DNA from: Anianibacter sp965662745 | GTDB taxonomy: Bacteria; Pseudomonadota; Alphaproteobacteria; Rhodobacterales; Rhodobacteraceae | DNA length: 20,318 bases | Reading direction: 5' to 3' | NCBI GenBank assembly: GCA_965662745.1 | Contig: CBFIJK010000062.1 | Span: forward strand, 1 to 20,318 | Part shown: positions 1-7,036 of the stretch, piece after piece | How positions within the stretch are numbered: position 1 is the stretch's first letter | Layout of the letters: every line of letters starts with the position of its first letter | Position numbers and translations under genes: made by a program | Notes under the pieces: model-generated | Seen by the model: only the letters and a program-made list of their open reading frames with translations | Database searches by the model: none | What the model was told of the DNA's origin: nothing

Positions 1-581
1 TCGAAGGGCAGGCCGCAATTCTCGGCCACCAGCGAATTGCCGCCATCGCCGCCAACGAGGTATTTCGAGCGGATGTCGAACTCGCGCCCCGTCAGCCGGT
101 CGCGGCAGCGCGTCGTCACGCCGTCCGCGTCCTCGGTATGGCCCAGATATTCCGTCTGCATCCGCGCCTGCGTGCCGCGCGAACAGGCTGTCTTGAACAG
201 CAACGGCTCCATAAAGGTCTGCGGCAGGTCGTTCATGTGGCAGGGCGAGGACCGCAGATGCTCGGCGCGGCTTTCGGGGCTGTTGCCCCATGACAGCATG
301 CGCCCCAGCTCTTCCCCCGCAAGGCTTTCGCAAAAGACGTTATTGCCCATCAGATCGCCTTCGGTGGCGTGCATATAGGCCTCGTCCTCGACCTCGCGGC
401 CCAGATCGCGCAGCACCTCCATCGTGCGCTGGTTGGTGATATGCGCGCGCGGCGTGTTGGCCAGCCAGCGGTAGCGATTGATGGCGACATTCTCGATCCC
501 GTAGGACGAGAGCAAGGCCGCCGTAGCGCTTCCGGCCGGGCCGGTGCCCACGATCAGGACGTCGGTTTCGATTTCTGCCAT
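1..581 (-). CDS. FAD-dependent aromatic monooxygenase, TfdB/phenol hydroxylase-like (N-terminal part)
   Basis: This is the first 193 residues of a flavoprotein hydroxylase; the 3' end lies beyond the left edge. I translated it from the reverse complement. A GxGxxG dinucleotide-binding motif (GTGPAG, residues 12-17) follows a beta strand. Next comes a stretch containing HITNQRTMEVLRDLG, typical of 2,4-dichlorophenol 6-monooxygenase (TfdB) and related phenol hydroxylases. A second FAD contact, the DG motif (YLVGGDGGNS), lies near residue 175-185. The family uses NAD(P)H and O2 to hydroxylate phenols in the cytoplasm. The ATG at 581 is preceded by a good Shine-Dalgarno (GGGGAGGA). The gene follows livM after 41 bp and is probably the last visible member of the operon that starts at 8002. 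The substrate cannot be fixed: a TfdB relative would hydroxylate ortho, whereas the dioxygenase in the same operon suggests a hydroquinone intermediate. Confidence 0.85.
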   Translation of the reverse strand, partial: MAEIETDVLIVGTGPAGSATAALLSSYGIENVAINRYRWLANTPRAHITNQRTMEVLRDLGREVEDEAYMHATEGDLMGNNVFCESLAGEELGRMLSWGNSPESRAEHLRSSPCHMNDLPQTFMEPLLFKTACSRGTQARMQTEYLGHTEDADGVTTRCRDRLTGREFDIRSKYLVGGDGGNSLVAENCGLPF

Positions 582-622
582 GTCATTCCTCCCCGAATGT
601 CGGTCTGCGACACATCTCTAGT

Positions 623-1660
623 CTAGCGGTGTTCAAGCCGTCTCTGGATCGGGAACAGCCTGATCCCCGTCTTGTCCGAAATCAAACCCCACAATCCCCC
701 CGGTGCGAACAGCATCACAGCGATGCCGAGGCCCCCCAGCACGATCAGATACCACGATCCGAAATCTGCCAGCAGCGATTGCAGCGCGAAGAACACGAGG
801 ACCCCGACGATGGGCCCCTCGATCGTCCCGATGCCGCCGATCACCACGATGAAGATGACGAAGGCGGTCCAGTCGACGACCGAAAAGGCGCTGTCGGGGC
901 TGATGCGGCCGTTCTGCAAGAAAATCAGTCCACCCGCGATGCCGGTGCCGAAGGCGGCGACCAGAAAGACCATCCACTTCATCCGTTCGGAATCGACGCC
1001 CACGGCGCGCGCGGCCTCGACATTGTCGCGCAGCGCGGCAAGGGCCAGCCCGCGCTTGGTGCGCAGGAACCAGTAGATGCCGCCGATGGTGGCGACCGCG
1101 AGCAGAAGCGCGAGCCAATATGCCAGAATATCGCGTGCCGCCGAGGCGCGGGTGTCGAAGAGGGCTTCGATCCATTCCACGCCCCACATCGCGTCACGCG
1201 CATCGCGGGGCATCGACGTGCCGGTGCCGCCGCCGACGGCTTTCCATTGGGCGACCGACAGGCGCACGACCTCGGCCACAACCCAGGTGCCAATGGCGAA
1301 ATAGGCCCCTTGCAGGCGGAAGGCGAAGAAGGCCGTAGGGATCGCAATGACAAACGCCGCGACCCCGGCGAGCAACAGGCCCGCGACGGGGTTGATGCCC
1401 CACAGGACCGCGCCGCCAAAGAGCATGTAGGCGCCGAAGCCGACAAAGGCCTGCTGGCCCACGCTCACCAGCCCGCCATAGCCGGCCAACAGGTTCCAGA
1501 ATTGCGCCAGCGTAAGCATCGTCAGGATGAAGAACATATCCTGGATCAGCGAGCGCGAGGCGAAGGCGGGCAGGGCGATGGCAACGATCAGTAATGCGGC
1601 CGCCACAAGCGCGGCAATCTGAGAGGCGCGGGTACGCGTTGTGACGGTGTAGCTGGTCAT
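623..1660 (-). CDS. livM: Liv-type ABC transporter permease LivM
   Basis: A 345-residue inner-membrane permease of the branched-chain amino acid (HAAT) ABC family. Hydrophobic segments run along most of its length. The family signature appears as LLAGYGGLVSVGQQAFVGFGAY (in part) near residues 55-75, with a cytoplasmic EAA-like loop around NVEAARAVGVD. The frame stays open upstream to 1813, but the ATG at 1660 is the better start: it gives the N-terminus MTSYTVTTRT followed at once by the first membrane helix, and it overlaps the livH stop by one base (TGATG), so it is translationally coupled. In this operon the transporter is co-transcribed with aromatic ring-cleavage genes. The substrate is therefore more likely an aromatic acid or related compound than leucine; that is inference from context. 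Confidence 0.93.
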   Translation of the reverse strand: MTSYTVTTRTRASQIAALVAAALLIVAIALPAFASRSLIQDMFFILTMLTLAQFWNLLAGYGGLVSVGQQAFVGFGAYMLFGGAVLWGINPVAGLLLAGVAAFVIAIPTAFFAFRLQGAYFAIGTWVVAEVVRLSVAQWKAVGGGTGTSMPRDARDAMWGVEWIEALFDTRASAARDILAYWLALLLAVATIGGIYWFLRTKRGLALAALRDNVEAARAVGVDSERMKWMVFLVAAFGTGIAGGLIFLQNGRISPDSAFSVVDWTAFVIFIVVIGGIGTIEGPIVGVLVFFALQSLLADFGSWYLIVLGGLGIAVMLFAPGGLWGLISDKTGIRLFPIQRRLEHR

Positions 1661-2523
1661 CAGTCGAACGCTCTCGGGAACAGGCCGCGCGGGCGTATGA
1701 GCAGCACGACGAGGAAGGCGATATGCCCTGCGAGGATCTGCCATTCCGGGTTGATCTGTGCGCCCACGGTCTGCGCGACGCCAATGATGATTCCGCCCGC
1801 CAGGGTCCCCCAAAGCGATCCAAGCCCGCCGATGATGACCGCCTCGAACGCATAGATCAGGCGGGCAGGGCCAGTGGTCGGGTCGAAATTGGCGCGTGTG
1901 CCAAGGTAGAGGGCGGCGATGGTCACGACGATCATGGCGATGCCGGTGGCCTTGGCGAAGACGGCCTCTGGCTTGACGCCCATCAGGCTCGCGGTGGTCG
2001 GATCATCCGATGTGGCCCGGAACGCGCGCCCCAGAGCGGTGCGGTAGAACACCCATTGCAGCGCCAGCGTCACAAGGATTGCCGAGGCGAAGGTCAGAAG
2101 CGGCATGACCCCGAGCGAGATCGGCCCAACCGGCAGCGACGCGGTTTCCAGCCAGCCCGCCGGGATGCGGCGGCTATCGGCAGAGAACCCTTCCAGAAGC
2201 GCGTTCTGCAGCACCACCGAGAGGCCAAACGTCACCAAGAGCGGTGGCAGAATATCGGTGCCCAGAACCCGGCTCAGCACGACCCGTTGCAGCAACCAGC
2301 CCACGCCGAACATGGCCGGCAACGCAATCAGCGCGGCGGTAAAGGGGCCAAGGCCGGTGGTCGTGACAACAACGAGGATCACATAAGCGGCCAGCACGAT
2401 CAGGTCGCCATGGGCAAGGTTCACCAGCCGCATGATCCCGAAGACAAGGCTGAGGCCCAGCGCGAAAAGGGCGTAAAGCCCGCCCAGAAGAATACCCTGA
2501 AGAATGGTGTCGACCCAGATCAT
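1660..2523 (-). CDS. livH: Liv-type ABC transporter permease LivH
   Basis: A 287-residue membrane permease that would pair with LivM to form the channel of an HAAT-family importer. The N-terminus (MIWVDTILQGILLGGLYALFALG and onward) and the segment GIMRLVNLAHGDLIVLAAY are characteristic of LivH. The later stretch AFEAVIIGGLGSLWGTLAGG matches the conserved C-terminal half. About eight hydrophobic helices are apparent. The start codon overlaps the livF stop by four bases (ATGA) and its stop overlaps the livM start by one base, so the three genes are coupled. Length is normal for the family. The transported compound is not readable from the permease; co-transcription with a hydroquinone dioxygenase and maleylacetate reductase suggests an aromatic substrate. 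Confidence 0.95.
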   Translation of the reverse strand: MIWVDTILQGILLGGLYALFALGLSLVFGIMRLVNLAHGDLIVLAAYVILVVVTTTGLGPFTAALIALPAMFGVGWLLQRVVLSRVLGTDILPPLLVTFGLSVVLQNALLEGFSADSRRIPAGWLETASLPVGPISLGVMPLLTFASAILVTLALQWVFYRTALGRAFRATSDDPTTASLMGVKPEAVFAKATGIAMIVVTIAALYLGTRANFDPTTGPARLIYAFEAVIIGGLGSLWGTLAGGIIIGVAQTVGAQINPEWQILAGHIAFLVVLLIRPRGLFPRAFD

Positions 2524-3227
2524 GCGGCGGCTCCGAAATAGGCGTCATGGATCGCTTCGCGGCTCAGCTCTGCGGGCGGGCCCGACAAGGTCACGCGGCC
2601 TTCCATCATGCAATAGACGCGGTCGGCGACTTTCATCGCCTGCCCGATATCCTGTTCGACCACGACGACGCTTGCGCCGGTCGCTCGGATTTGCGGGAAG
2701 GCGGCGTAGATGTCCTTGATGACCACGGGTGCAAGGCCAAGGCTGATCTCGTCACACAGCAGAACACGCGGGTTCGACATCAGCGCGCGGCCGATGGACA
2801 CCATCTGCTGCTGCCCGCCCGACAGCGCCGTGCCCGGCTTGTGCCGCCGTTCCTTCAGGATCGGGAAAAGGTCATAGACCGTGTCAAGCGACCAGGGGCC
2901 ATCTACCTTGCGTCGGTGACAGCCCATCAGCAGATTCTCCTCGACCGACAGCGATGGGAAAAGCTTGCGCCCTTCGGGCACCATCGCAATACCACGCGCC
3001 ATGATCTCATCCGCGGGCAGGGCGCCGATCGACTGGCCATCATAGCGCACCATGTCGGGCGCCTGCGCCAGAACGCCCGCGATTGACCGCATGAAGGTCG
3101 TCTTGCCCGCGCCATTCGCACCGATAACGGCGACGGTTTCGCCCGCCGCAAGTTCGATATCCACGCCGAACAGCGCCTGAAAATCCCCGTAAAAGGCGGT
3201 CAGACCGTGCGTTTCCAGAAGGGCCAT
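2520..3227 (-). CDS. livF: Liv-type ABC transporter ATPase LivF
   Basis: A 235-residue ATP-binding subunit on the cytoplasmic face of the Liv-type importer. Walker A is GANGAGKTT (residues 36-44). The ABC signature is LSGGQQQM, followed by Walker B (VLLCDEISLGLAP) and a C-terminal segment with VVVEQDIGQAMKVADRVY. The CDEISLGLAP form and the Q in VVVEQ in place of the switch histidine are typical of LivF. It would form a heterodimer with LivG. The start overlaps the livG stop by one base (TGATG) and its own stop overlaps the livH start by four bases. The length is ordinary and no defect is seen. Confidence 0.95.
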   Translation of the reverse strand: MALLETHGLTAFYGDFQALFGVDIELAAGETVAVIGANGAGKTTFMRSIAGVLAQAPDMVRYDGQSIGALPADEIMARGIAMVPEGRKLFPSLSVEENLLMGCHRRKVDGPWSLDTVYDLFPILKERRHKPGTALSGGQQQMVSIGRALMSNPRVLLCDEISLGLAPVVIKDIYAAFPQIRATGASVVVVEQDIGQAMKVADRVYCMMEGRVTLSGPPAELSREAIHDAYFGAAA

Positions 3228-3949
3228 CAGATCTCGATCCCCAGATAGATTTCGCGCACCTCGCGTGAAGCCATGATCTCGTCCGGCTCTCCGATCCCGA
3301 TGATCTTGCCGAAATCGAGCACCAGAAGCCGTTCGACCACGCTGTTGAGCGCGTGAAGAACGTGTTCGATCCAGATGATCGTCACGCCCTCTGCATGAAT
3401 CGCGCGGATCGTATCAACGAGCGCAACGCATTCGCCTTCGGTCAGGCCCCCGGCTATTTCGTCGAGAAGCAACAGCTTGGGCCGCGTCGCCATGGCGCGC
3501 GCAAGCTCCAGCCGCTTGCGTTGCAATAGCGTCAGCGTGCCAGACGGGCGGTTTGCCACGTCGATCAACTCAGTCCGCTCCAGCACCACGGCGCATTCCC
3601 TCGCCACGTCACGCTCAGACGCGCCGCGGCCATGCGTGGCAGAGACCAGAAGGTTCTCGAACACCGTCAGCCGGTCGAAAGGCTGTGGGATCTGGAATGA
3701 CCGGCCAATGCCCGACAGGCACCGCTGCATGGGCGATACGCGCGTCACGTCCCGCCCTAGAAACTCGATGCGGCCCTCGTCCGGGGCAAGGTTGCCGGTG
3801 ATCAGGTTGAACAGTGTGGACTTGCCTGCGCCGTTCGGCCCGATAATGCCAAGCGCCTGGCCTTCGGGCACATCGAAGGTCACGCCATCGGTGACGGTAA
3901 GCGCGCCAAAGCTTTTCGAGACATTGGAAAGGGACAGGATCGAGTTCAT
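3227..3949 (-). CDS. livG: Liv-type ABC transporter ATPase LivG
   Basis: A 240-residue ATPase, the expected partner of LivF. Walker A is GPNGAGKST (residues 37-45), and the region PMQRCLSGIGRSFQIPQPF contains the Q-loop area typical of LivG. Walker B is LLLLDEIAGGL and the switch histidine is in WIEHVLHAL. The ABC signature is degenerate: LTLLQRKRLE stands where LSxGQ would normally be. The open frame extends to 4003, but the upstream codons cover a strong inverted repeat, and MNSILSLSNVSKSFG starts exactly at the family N-terminus, so the ATG at 3949 is preferred. The gene is separated from the binding-protein gene by 64 bases holding a perfect 11-bp hairpin. Confidence 0.93.
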   Translation of the reverse strand: MNSILSLSNVSKSFGALTVTDGVTFDVPEGQALGIIGPNGAGKSTLFNLITGNLAPDEGRIEFLGRDVTRVSPMQRCLSGIGRSFQIPQPFDRLTVFENLLVSATHGRGASERDVARECAVVLERTELIDVANRPSGTLTLLQRKRLELARAMATRPKLLLLDEIAGGLTEGECVALVDTIRAIHAEGVTIIWIEHVLHALNSVVERLLVLDFGKIIGIGEPDEIMASREVREIYLGIEI

Positions 3950-3967
3950 GGAAATCCGCAAGGCCAG

Positions 3968-3995
3968 TGCCCGCCCGGTTGCGTCCGGGCGGGCA
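3968..3995 (-). repeat. Intercistronic stem-loop between the binding-protein gene and livG
   Basis: A perfect 11-bp inverted repeat (TGCCCGCCCGG / CCGGGCGGGCA) with a 6-base loop at 3979-3984. It lies between the stop of the binding-protein gene (4014) and the livG start (3949). No U-run follows on the transcribed strand, so it is not a classical intrinsic terminator. Such GC-rich hairpins after a binding-protein gene are known to block 3' exonucleases and raise binding-protein mRNA over permease mRNA. That role is inferred here. Confidence 0.75.
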
Positions 3996-4013
3996 GTTTG
4001 CATCAGAGTCGCA

Positions 4014-5294
4014 TCACGACAGGGGCTGCATTTCGCCCTGCGTCGGGATGCCCGGCGCGGTCTGGTTGTCGACGGTCACCAGATCGAAGGTGCCATCGTC
4101 CTTGCGCCGCCACTGCCCGCCGACCAGTGGCGTCTTGCAGACGTTCTGCGCGGCAAAGGGTGGCACGCCCGCACCGTTCCATTCGACATGGCCGACGATC
4201 GTGTCGAGATTGGTCGCGGCGATCGCCTCTGCCATTGCATCGGGATCGGTGGGATCGTCGGTGCGCTTGATGACATCGGCGGCCGTCTCGAACAGCGAGT
4301 GGATGAAGCCGATGGGCTGGGTCCAGGGACGGCCCGTCGCCTCGGTGAAGGCATTGGCCAATTCCATGCAGTTTTGCCCCGTCAGCGACGAGGTGAACGG
4401 GTGGTTCGCCGACCACCACACCTCTGACGACAGGTTGTGCCCTGCCTCGCCCAGCGTCTCTACCGATTGCGGGAAAAGGATCGCCTTGGCCACCGTGATC
4501 GCCTTGGGGCTAAAGCCCTGCTGGCTCGCCTGATTGCGGAAGGTGGTGAAATCGGGCGGGATCACCACGCCCGTGACGATATCGGCATTCGCCTGTTTGA
4601 AGGCGTTGATCTGGGCCGAGAAATCGTCGGTCAGGTTCTGATAGCGCCCCGGATCGACGGTCTGATATCCGTCTTCGGCAAAACCTGGCGCGACGCCCAC
4701 GTTGGGATCGCCCCAGGCATTGCCATCCGCGTCATTCGGGAACAGCCCCGCGACGACCTTGTTGGTGTCAAGCTGGTCCCACATGTTGGTGAAGACGGCG
4801 ATGACGTCTTCCAGCCCCCAGAAGTAGTGGAACGCATAGTCGAAGGGCCGCCAGCCCGACGGGTCGCCGGGATTGCCCTGTTGGCCGATGAACCACGGCT
4901 GCCACGGCGCCATGGTCGAGATCGTGGGAATGCCTTCGCTTTCGGCCACGGTTGTGACGGGGTTCGTCGTCTCGGGGGTCGAGGCCACCAGCATCAGGTG
5001 GATCTCATCGTCAATGATCGCCTCTTGCGCCACATCGGCGGCGCGGTTGGGGTTGGACTGGCTGTCCTTGACGATGATCTCGACATTCAGGCCCTGATCG
5101 GCGGCGATGCGGTTGAACGCCTCGATGGTGAAGGCGTCCGCCTCGGCAAACCCGGCAAGCGGGCCAGTCTGCGGGCTGACATAGCCGATGCGGACCGGCG
5201 CGTTCTGGGCGATGGCGGGGGCGGCAAAGCCGCTGGCGCCGGTGACAAGACCGGTCGCGGCGGCAGATTTAAGCAAGCGTCTTCTGGTCAGCAT
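4014..5294 (-). CDS. Liv-type ABC transporter periplasmic substrate-binding protein (Tat signal)
   Basis: A 426-residue binding protein of the Peripl_BP_6/LivJ-like family. The N-terminus carries a twin-arginine signal (LTRRRLLKSA, residues 2-11), a hydrophobic segment and a likely cleavage site after AIA (residue 29), so it is predicted to be exported folded by Tat. The mature protein begins with PVRIGYVSPQTGPLAGFAEAD, the usual first strand and ligand loop of this family. It is longer than LivJ/LivK (about 370 residues), as is common for relatives that bind aromatic or other organic acids. A strong Shine-Dalgarno (GGGAGGAGA) precedes the ATG. It lies 30 bp after the maleylacetate reductase gene and upstream of livGFHM, completing a five-part importer. 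The ligand is unknown; an aromatic compound is inferred from the operon. Confidence 0.92.
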   Translation of the reverse strand: MLTRRRLLKSAAATGLVTGASGFAAPAIAQNAPVRIGYVSPQTGPLAGFAEADAFTIEAFNRIAADQGLNVEIIVKDSQSNPNRAADVAQEAIIDDEIHLMLVASTPETTNPVTTVAESEGIPTISTMAPWQPWFIGQQGNPGDPSGWRPFDYAFHYFWGLEDVIAVFTNMWDQLDTNKVVAGLFPNDADGNAWGDPNVGVAPGFAEDGYQTVDPGRYQNLTDDFSAQINAFKQANADIVTGVVIPPDFTTFRNQASQQGFSPKAITVAKAILFPQSVETLGEAGHNLSSEVWWSANHPFTSSLTGQNCMELANAFTEATGRPWTQPIGFIHSLFETAADVIKRTDDPTDPDAMAEAIAATNLDTIVGHVEWNGAGVPPFAAQNVCKTPLVGGQWRRKDDGTFDLVTVDNQTAPGIPTQGEMQPLS

Positions 5295-5324
5295 GTCGTT
5301 CTCCTCCCTAGTGGTTTCGTGACA

Positions 5325-6392
5325 TCAGTCGGCAGGGCGGCGCCCCTCCCAGGCGGCCTGCAATATCTCTCTTATATCCGAACGGTCGAAGGCTCGGGGG
5401 TTCTCGTACTTGTTTTTCAGCGCGATCTCCGCCGCGCGGTCGAGATCGGTCTCGGACAGCCCGAGATCGGCCAGCTTCAGTGGCGCGCCGCTTGCCTTGG
5501 CCAGATCCCACAGGCCGCCCCCGACCGATCCGCCGAAGATCTCGGCCACGGGCGCCAGCGCATCCGTGCCGCCCGCGTTAAAACCCGCCGTATGGGGCAG
5601 AAGGATCGCGTGCGTGTCGGCATGGGGCATGTCGAAAGAGCCGCCGATCACATGCGCCAGCTTGTGGTGCAGCGACATCGACACATAGCCAAGCGCCGCC
5701 GAACACAGCCATGCGCCATAAAGAAGCTTTGAGCGGGCGTTGATGTCCTTCGGGGCGTCTTTCAGAACGGGGAGCGCATCGTGGATCACCTTCAGCGCCT
5801 CGATGGACATCAGGCTGGTGATCGGGTTGGCGTCTGGCGCATAGAGCGCCTCGATGGCGTGGGCCGACGCGTTCAGCGCCGATTTCACCGACAGATCGAC
5901 CGGCAAGCCCAGCGTCAGGTCTACATCATAGATCACCGTTACAGGTCGGATCGACGGATCGCGGCGCGTCGTCTTCTCGCCGTCTTTCGTCTCGCCCAAA
6001 ATATCGGTCATCTCGGACCCGGCATAGGTCGTGGGCACGGCGATATGTGGGATCCCCTTGCGCGTCGCGATGGCCTTGCCGAGGCCCACGGTCGATCCGC
6101 CGCCGAGCGACACGGCGCAATCAGCCCCGGCGGCGTCAAAAGCAGCGATCGCGCGGTCCGTCACTTCGACAGGCGTGTGCATCGCTGCCTCGGCAAAGGT
6201 TCCAGCGCTGCGCGCGCCGATCCGCGCTGCAAGCGCTTCGCCGTGCTCTGCCTGCGGCGGGGTCGTCAGCACCAGAGCTTGGCGGCACCCAAGGCGTTCA
6301 ATCTCTTCGGCTACCCGCGCCAGCGTGCCTTGTCCGAACAGAACGCGGGTGGTGATGCCGGGGAATGTGAAGGCGCTTTGATGCTGGGTCAT
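5325..6392 (-). CDS. Maleylacetate reductase (iron-alcohol dehydrogenase family)
   Basis: A 355-residue cytoplasmic NAD(P)H-dependent oxidoreductase. It should reduce maleylacetate (and in many relatives 2-chloromaleylacetate) to 3-oxoadipate, the last peripheral step before the 3-oxoadipate route to the TCA cycle. The nucleotide-binding motif GGGS is at residues 97-100. The conserved stretch AVPTTYAGSEMTDILGET (residues 118-135) is diagnostic of maleylacetate reductases. The catalytic-domain histidines lie in NASAHAIEALY (N174, H178), LHHKLAHVIGG (242-251) and MPHADTHAILLPH. The first metal-ligand aspartate of iron alcohol dehydrogenases is replaced by N174, as expected for maleylacetate reductases. 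The start overlaps the hydrolase stop by four bases (ATGA). It sits two genes downstream of the ring-cleavage dioxygenase, which fits a chloro- or substituted hydroquinone pathway. Confidence 0.94.
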   Translation of the reverse strand: MTQHQSAFTFPGITTRVLFGQGTLARVAEEIERLGCRQALVLTTPPQAEHGEALAARIGARSAGTFAEAAMHTPVEVTDRAIAAFDAAGADCAVSLGGGSTVGLGKAIATRKGIPHIAVPTTYAGSEMTDILGETKDGEKTTRRDPSIRPVTVIYDVDLTLGLPVDLSVKSALNASAHAIEALYAPDANPITSLMSIEALKVIHDALPVLKDAPKDINARSKLLYGAWLCSAALGYVSMSLHHKLAHVIGGSFDMPHADTHAILLPHTAGFNAGGTDALAPVAEIFGGSVGGGLWDLAKASGAPLKLADLGLSETDLDRAAEIALKNKYENPRAFDRSDIREILQAAWEGRRPAD

Positions 6393-7033
6393 TGCGGGTC
6401 TCCGAAGGCGTTTCGTCCCTGCGCGAGATCGGAAATCAGCGCGTCGAGAACGGCGATCTCTGCCGCGCCTACTTCATGGTCGCGGCCAGGAAAGACGTCG
6501 GACCGCACCCGCGCGCCAGCACCGATCAACTGGCCCACGGCCTTCTGAAAGGCCCAGGTCGGGATCCACGGATCATCGTCGCCGTTGGTGCAATAGACCG
6601 GCAATCCGTTCAGAGCGGCCTCAGGCAGATCGTCCCCCGCAGCACCGACGCGGCAGCCGGTCAGCATGGCTGCCCCGTCCGCGCGCCCGCCCCGCATCAG
6701 GTGCTCGATCACCAGGCACGCGCCCTGCGAGAACCCGACCAGAACAAGCGGCACGCCTGGGCAAGCGGCGCGGGCGGCGGCCTCTGCGTCGCCCACCATC
6801 GTCAAAGCAGCGAGAAGCTGCGCCTCGGTGTCTTCGGTCAATGGCTCGACCGCCTTGGCGTCATACCACCCCACCCCGTCAGAGGCGGGCAGTATATAGT
6901 GCACGCCCGAAACCGTCAGCCGGTCCAGCACCGCGCCGATCATGTAATCCGGCGTCTGGCCACGCCCGTGCAGGACCACGCAGGCGGCCTGCGCCGCGCC
7001 GGGGTCTGCCCCGCGTGTGACCAGATCGGCCAT
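6389..7033 (-). CDS. Alpha/beta-hydrolase, phospholipase/carboxylesterase family
   Basis: A 214-residue serine hydrolase. The oxyanion-side motif is VVLHGRGQTP (residues 19-28), the nucleophile elbow is GFSQG (S102), the acid is in DDDPWIP (D154), and the histidine is in GRDHEVG (H186), so the catalytic triad is complete. The fold and length match the small carboxylesterase/YpfH/MhqD group. In Firmicutes, MhqD-type hydrolases sit beside MhqO-type ring-cleavage dioxygenases in quinone-response operons, and the same pairing is seen here: the gene begins 3 bp after the dioxygenase stop and overlaps the maleylacetate reductase start by 4 bp. The substrate may be the ring-cleavage product or an ester or acyl intermediate; neither is shown by sequence. 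No signal peptide is seen. Confidence 0.88.
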   Translation of the reverse strand: MADLVTRGADPGAAQAACVVLHGRGQTPDYMIGAVLDRLTVSGVHYILPASDGVGWYDAKAVEPLTEDTEAQLLAALTMVGDAEAAARAACPGVPLVLVGFSQGACLVIEHLMRGGRADGAAMLTGCRVGAAGDDLPEAALNGLPVYCTNGDDDPWIPTWAFQKAVGQLIGAGARVRSDVFPGRDHEVGAAEIAVLDALISDLAQGRNAFGDPQ

Positions 7034-7036
7034 GGA

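Noticed and set aside
1661..1813. N-terminal extension of LivM by 51 residues
   Set aside because: It overlaps the conserved end of livH and does not resemble LivM. The ATG at 1660 is coupled to the livH stop.
3968..3995. Hairpin after the Liv binding-protein gene as an intrinsic terminator
   Set aside because: No U-tract follows on the transcribed strand, and the downstream transporter genes need to be expressed from the same operon.
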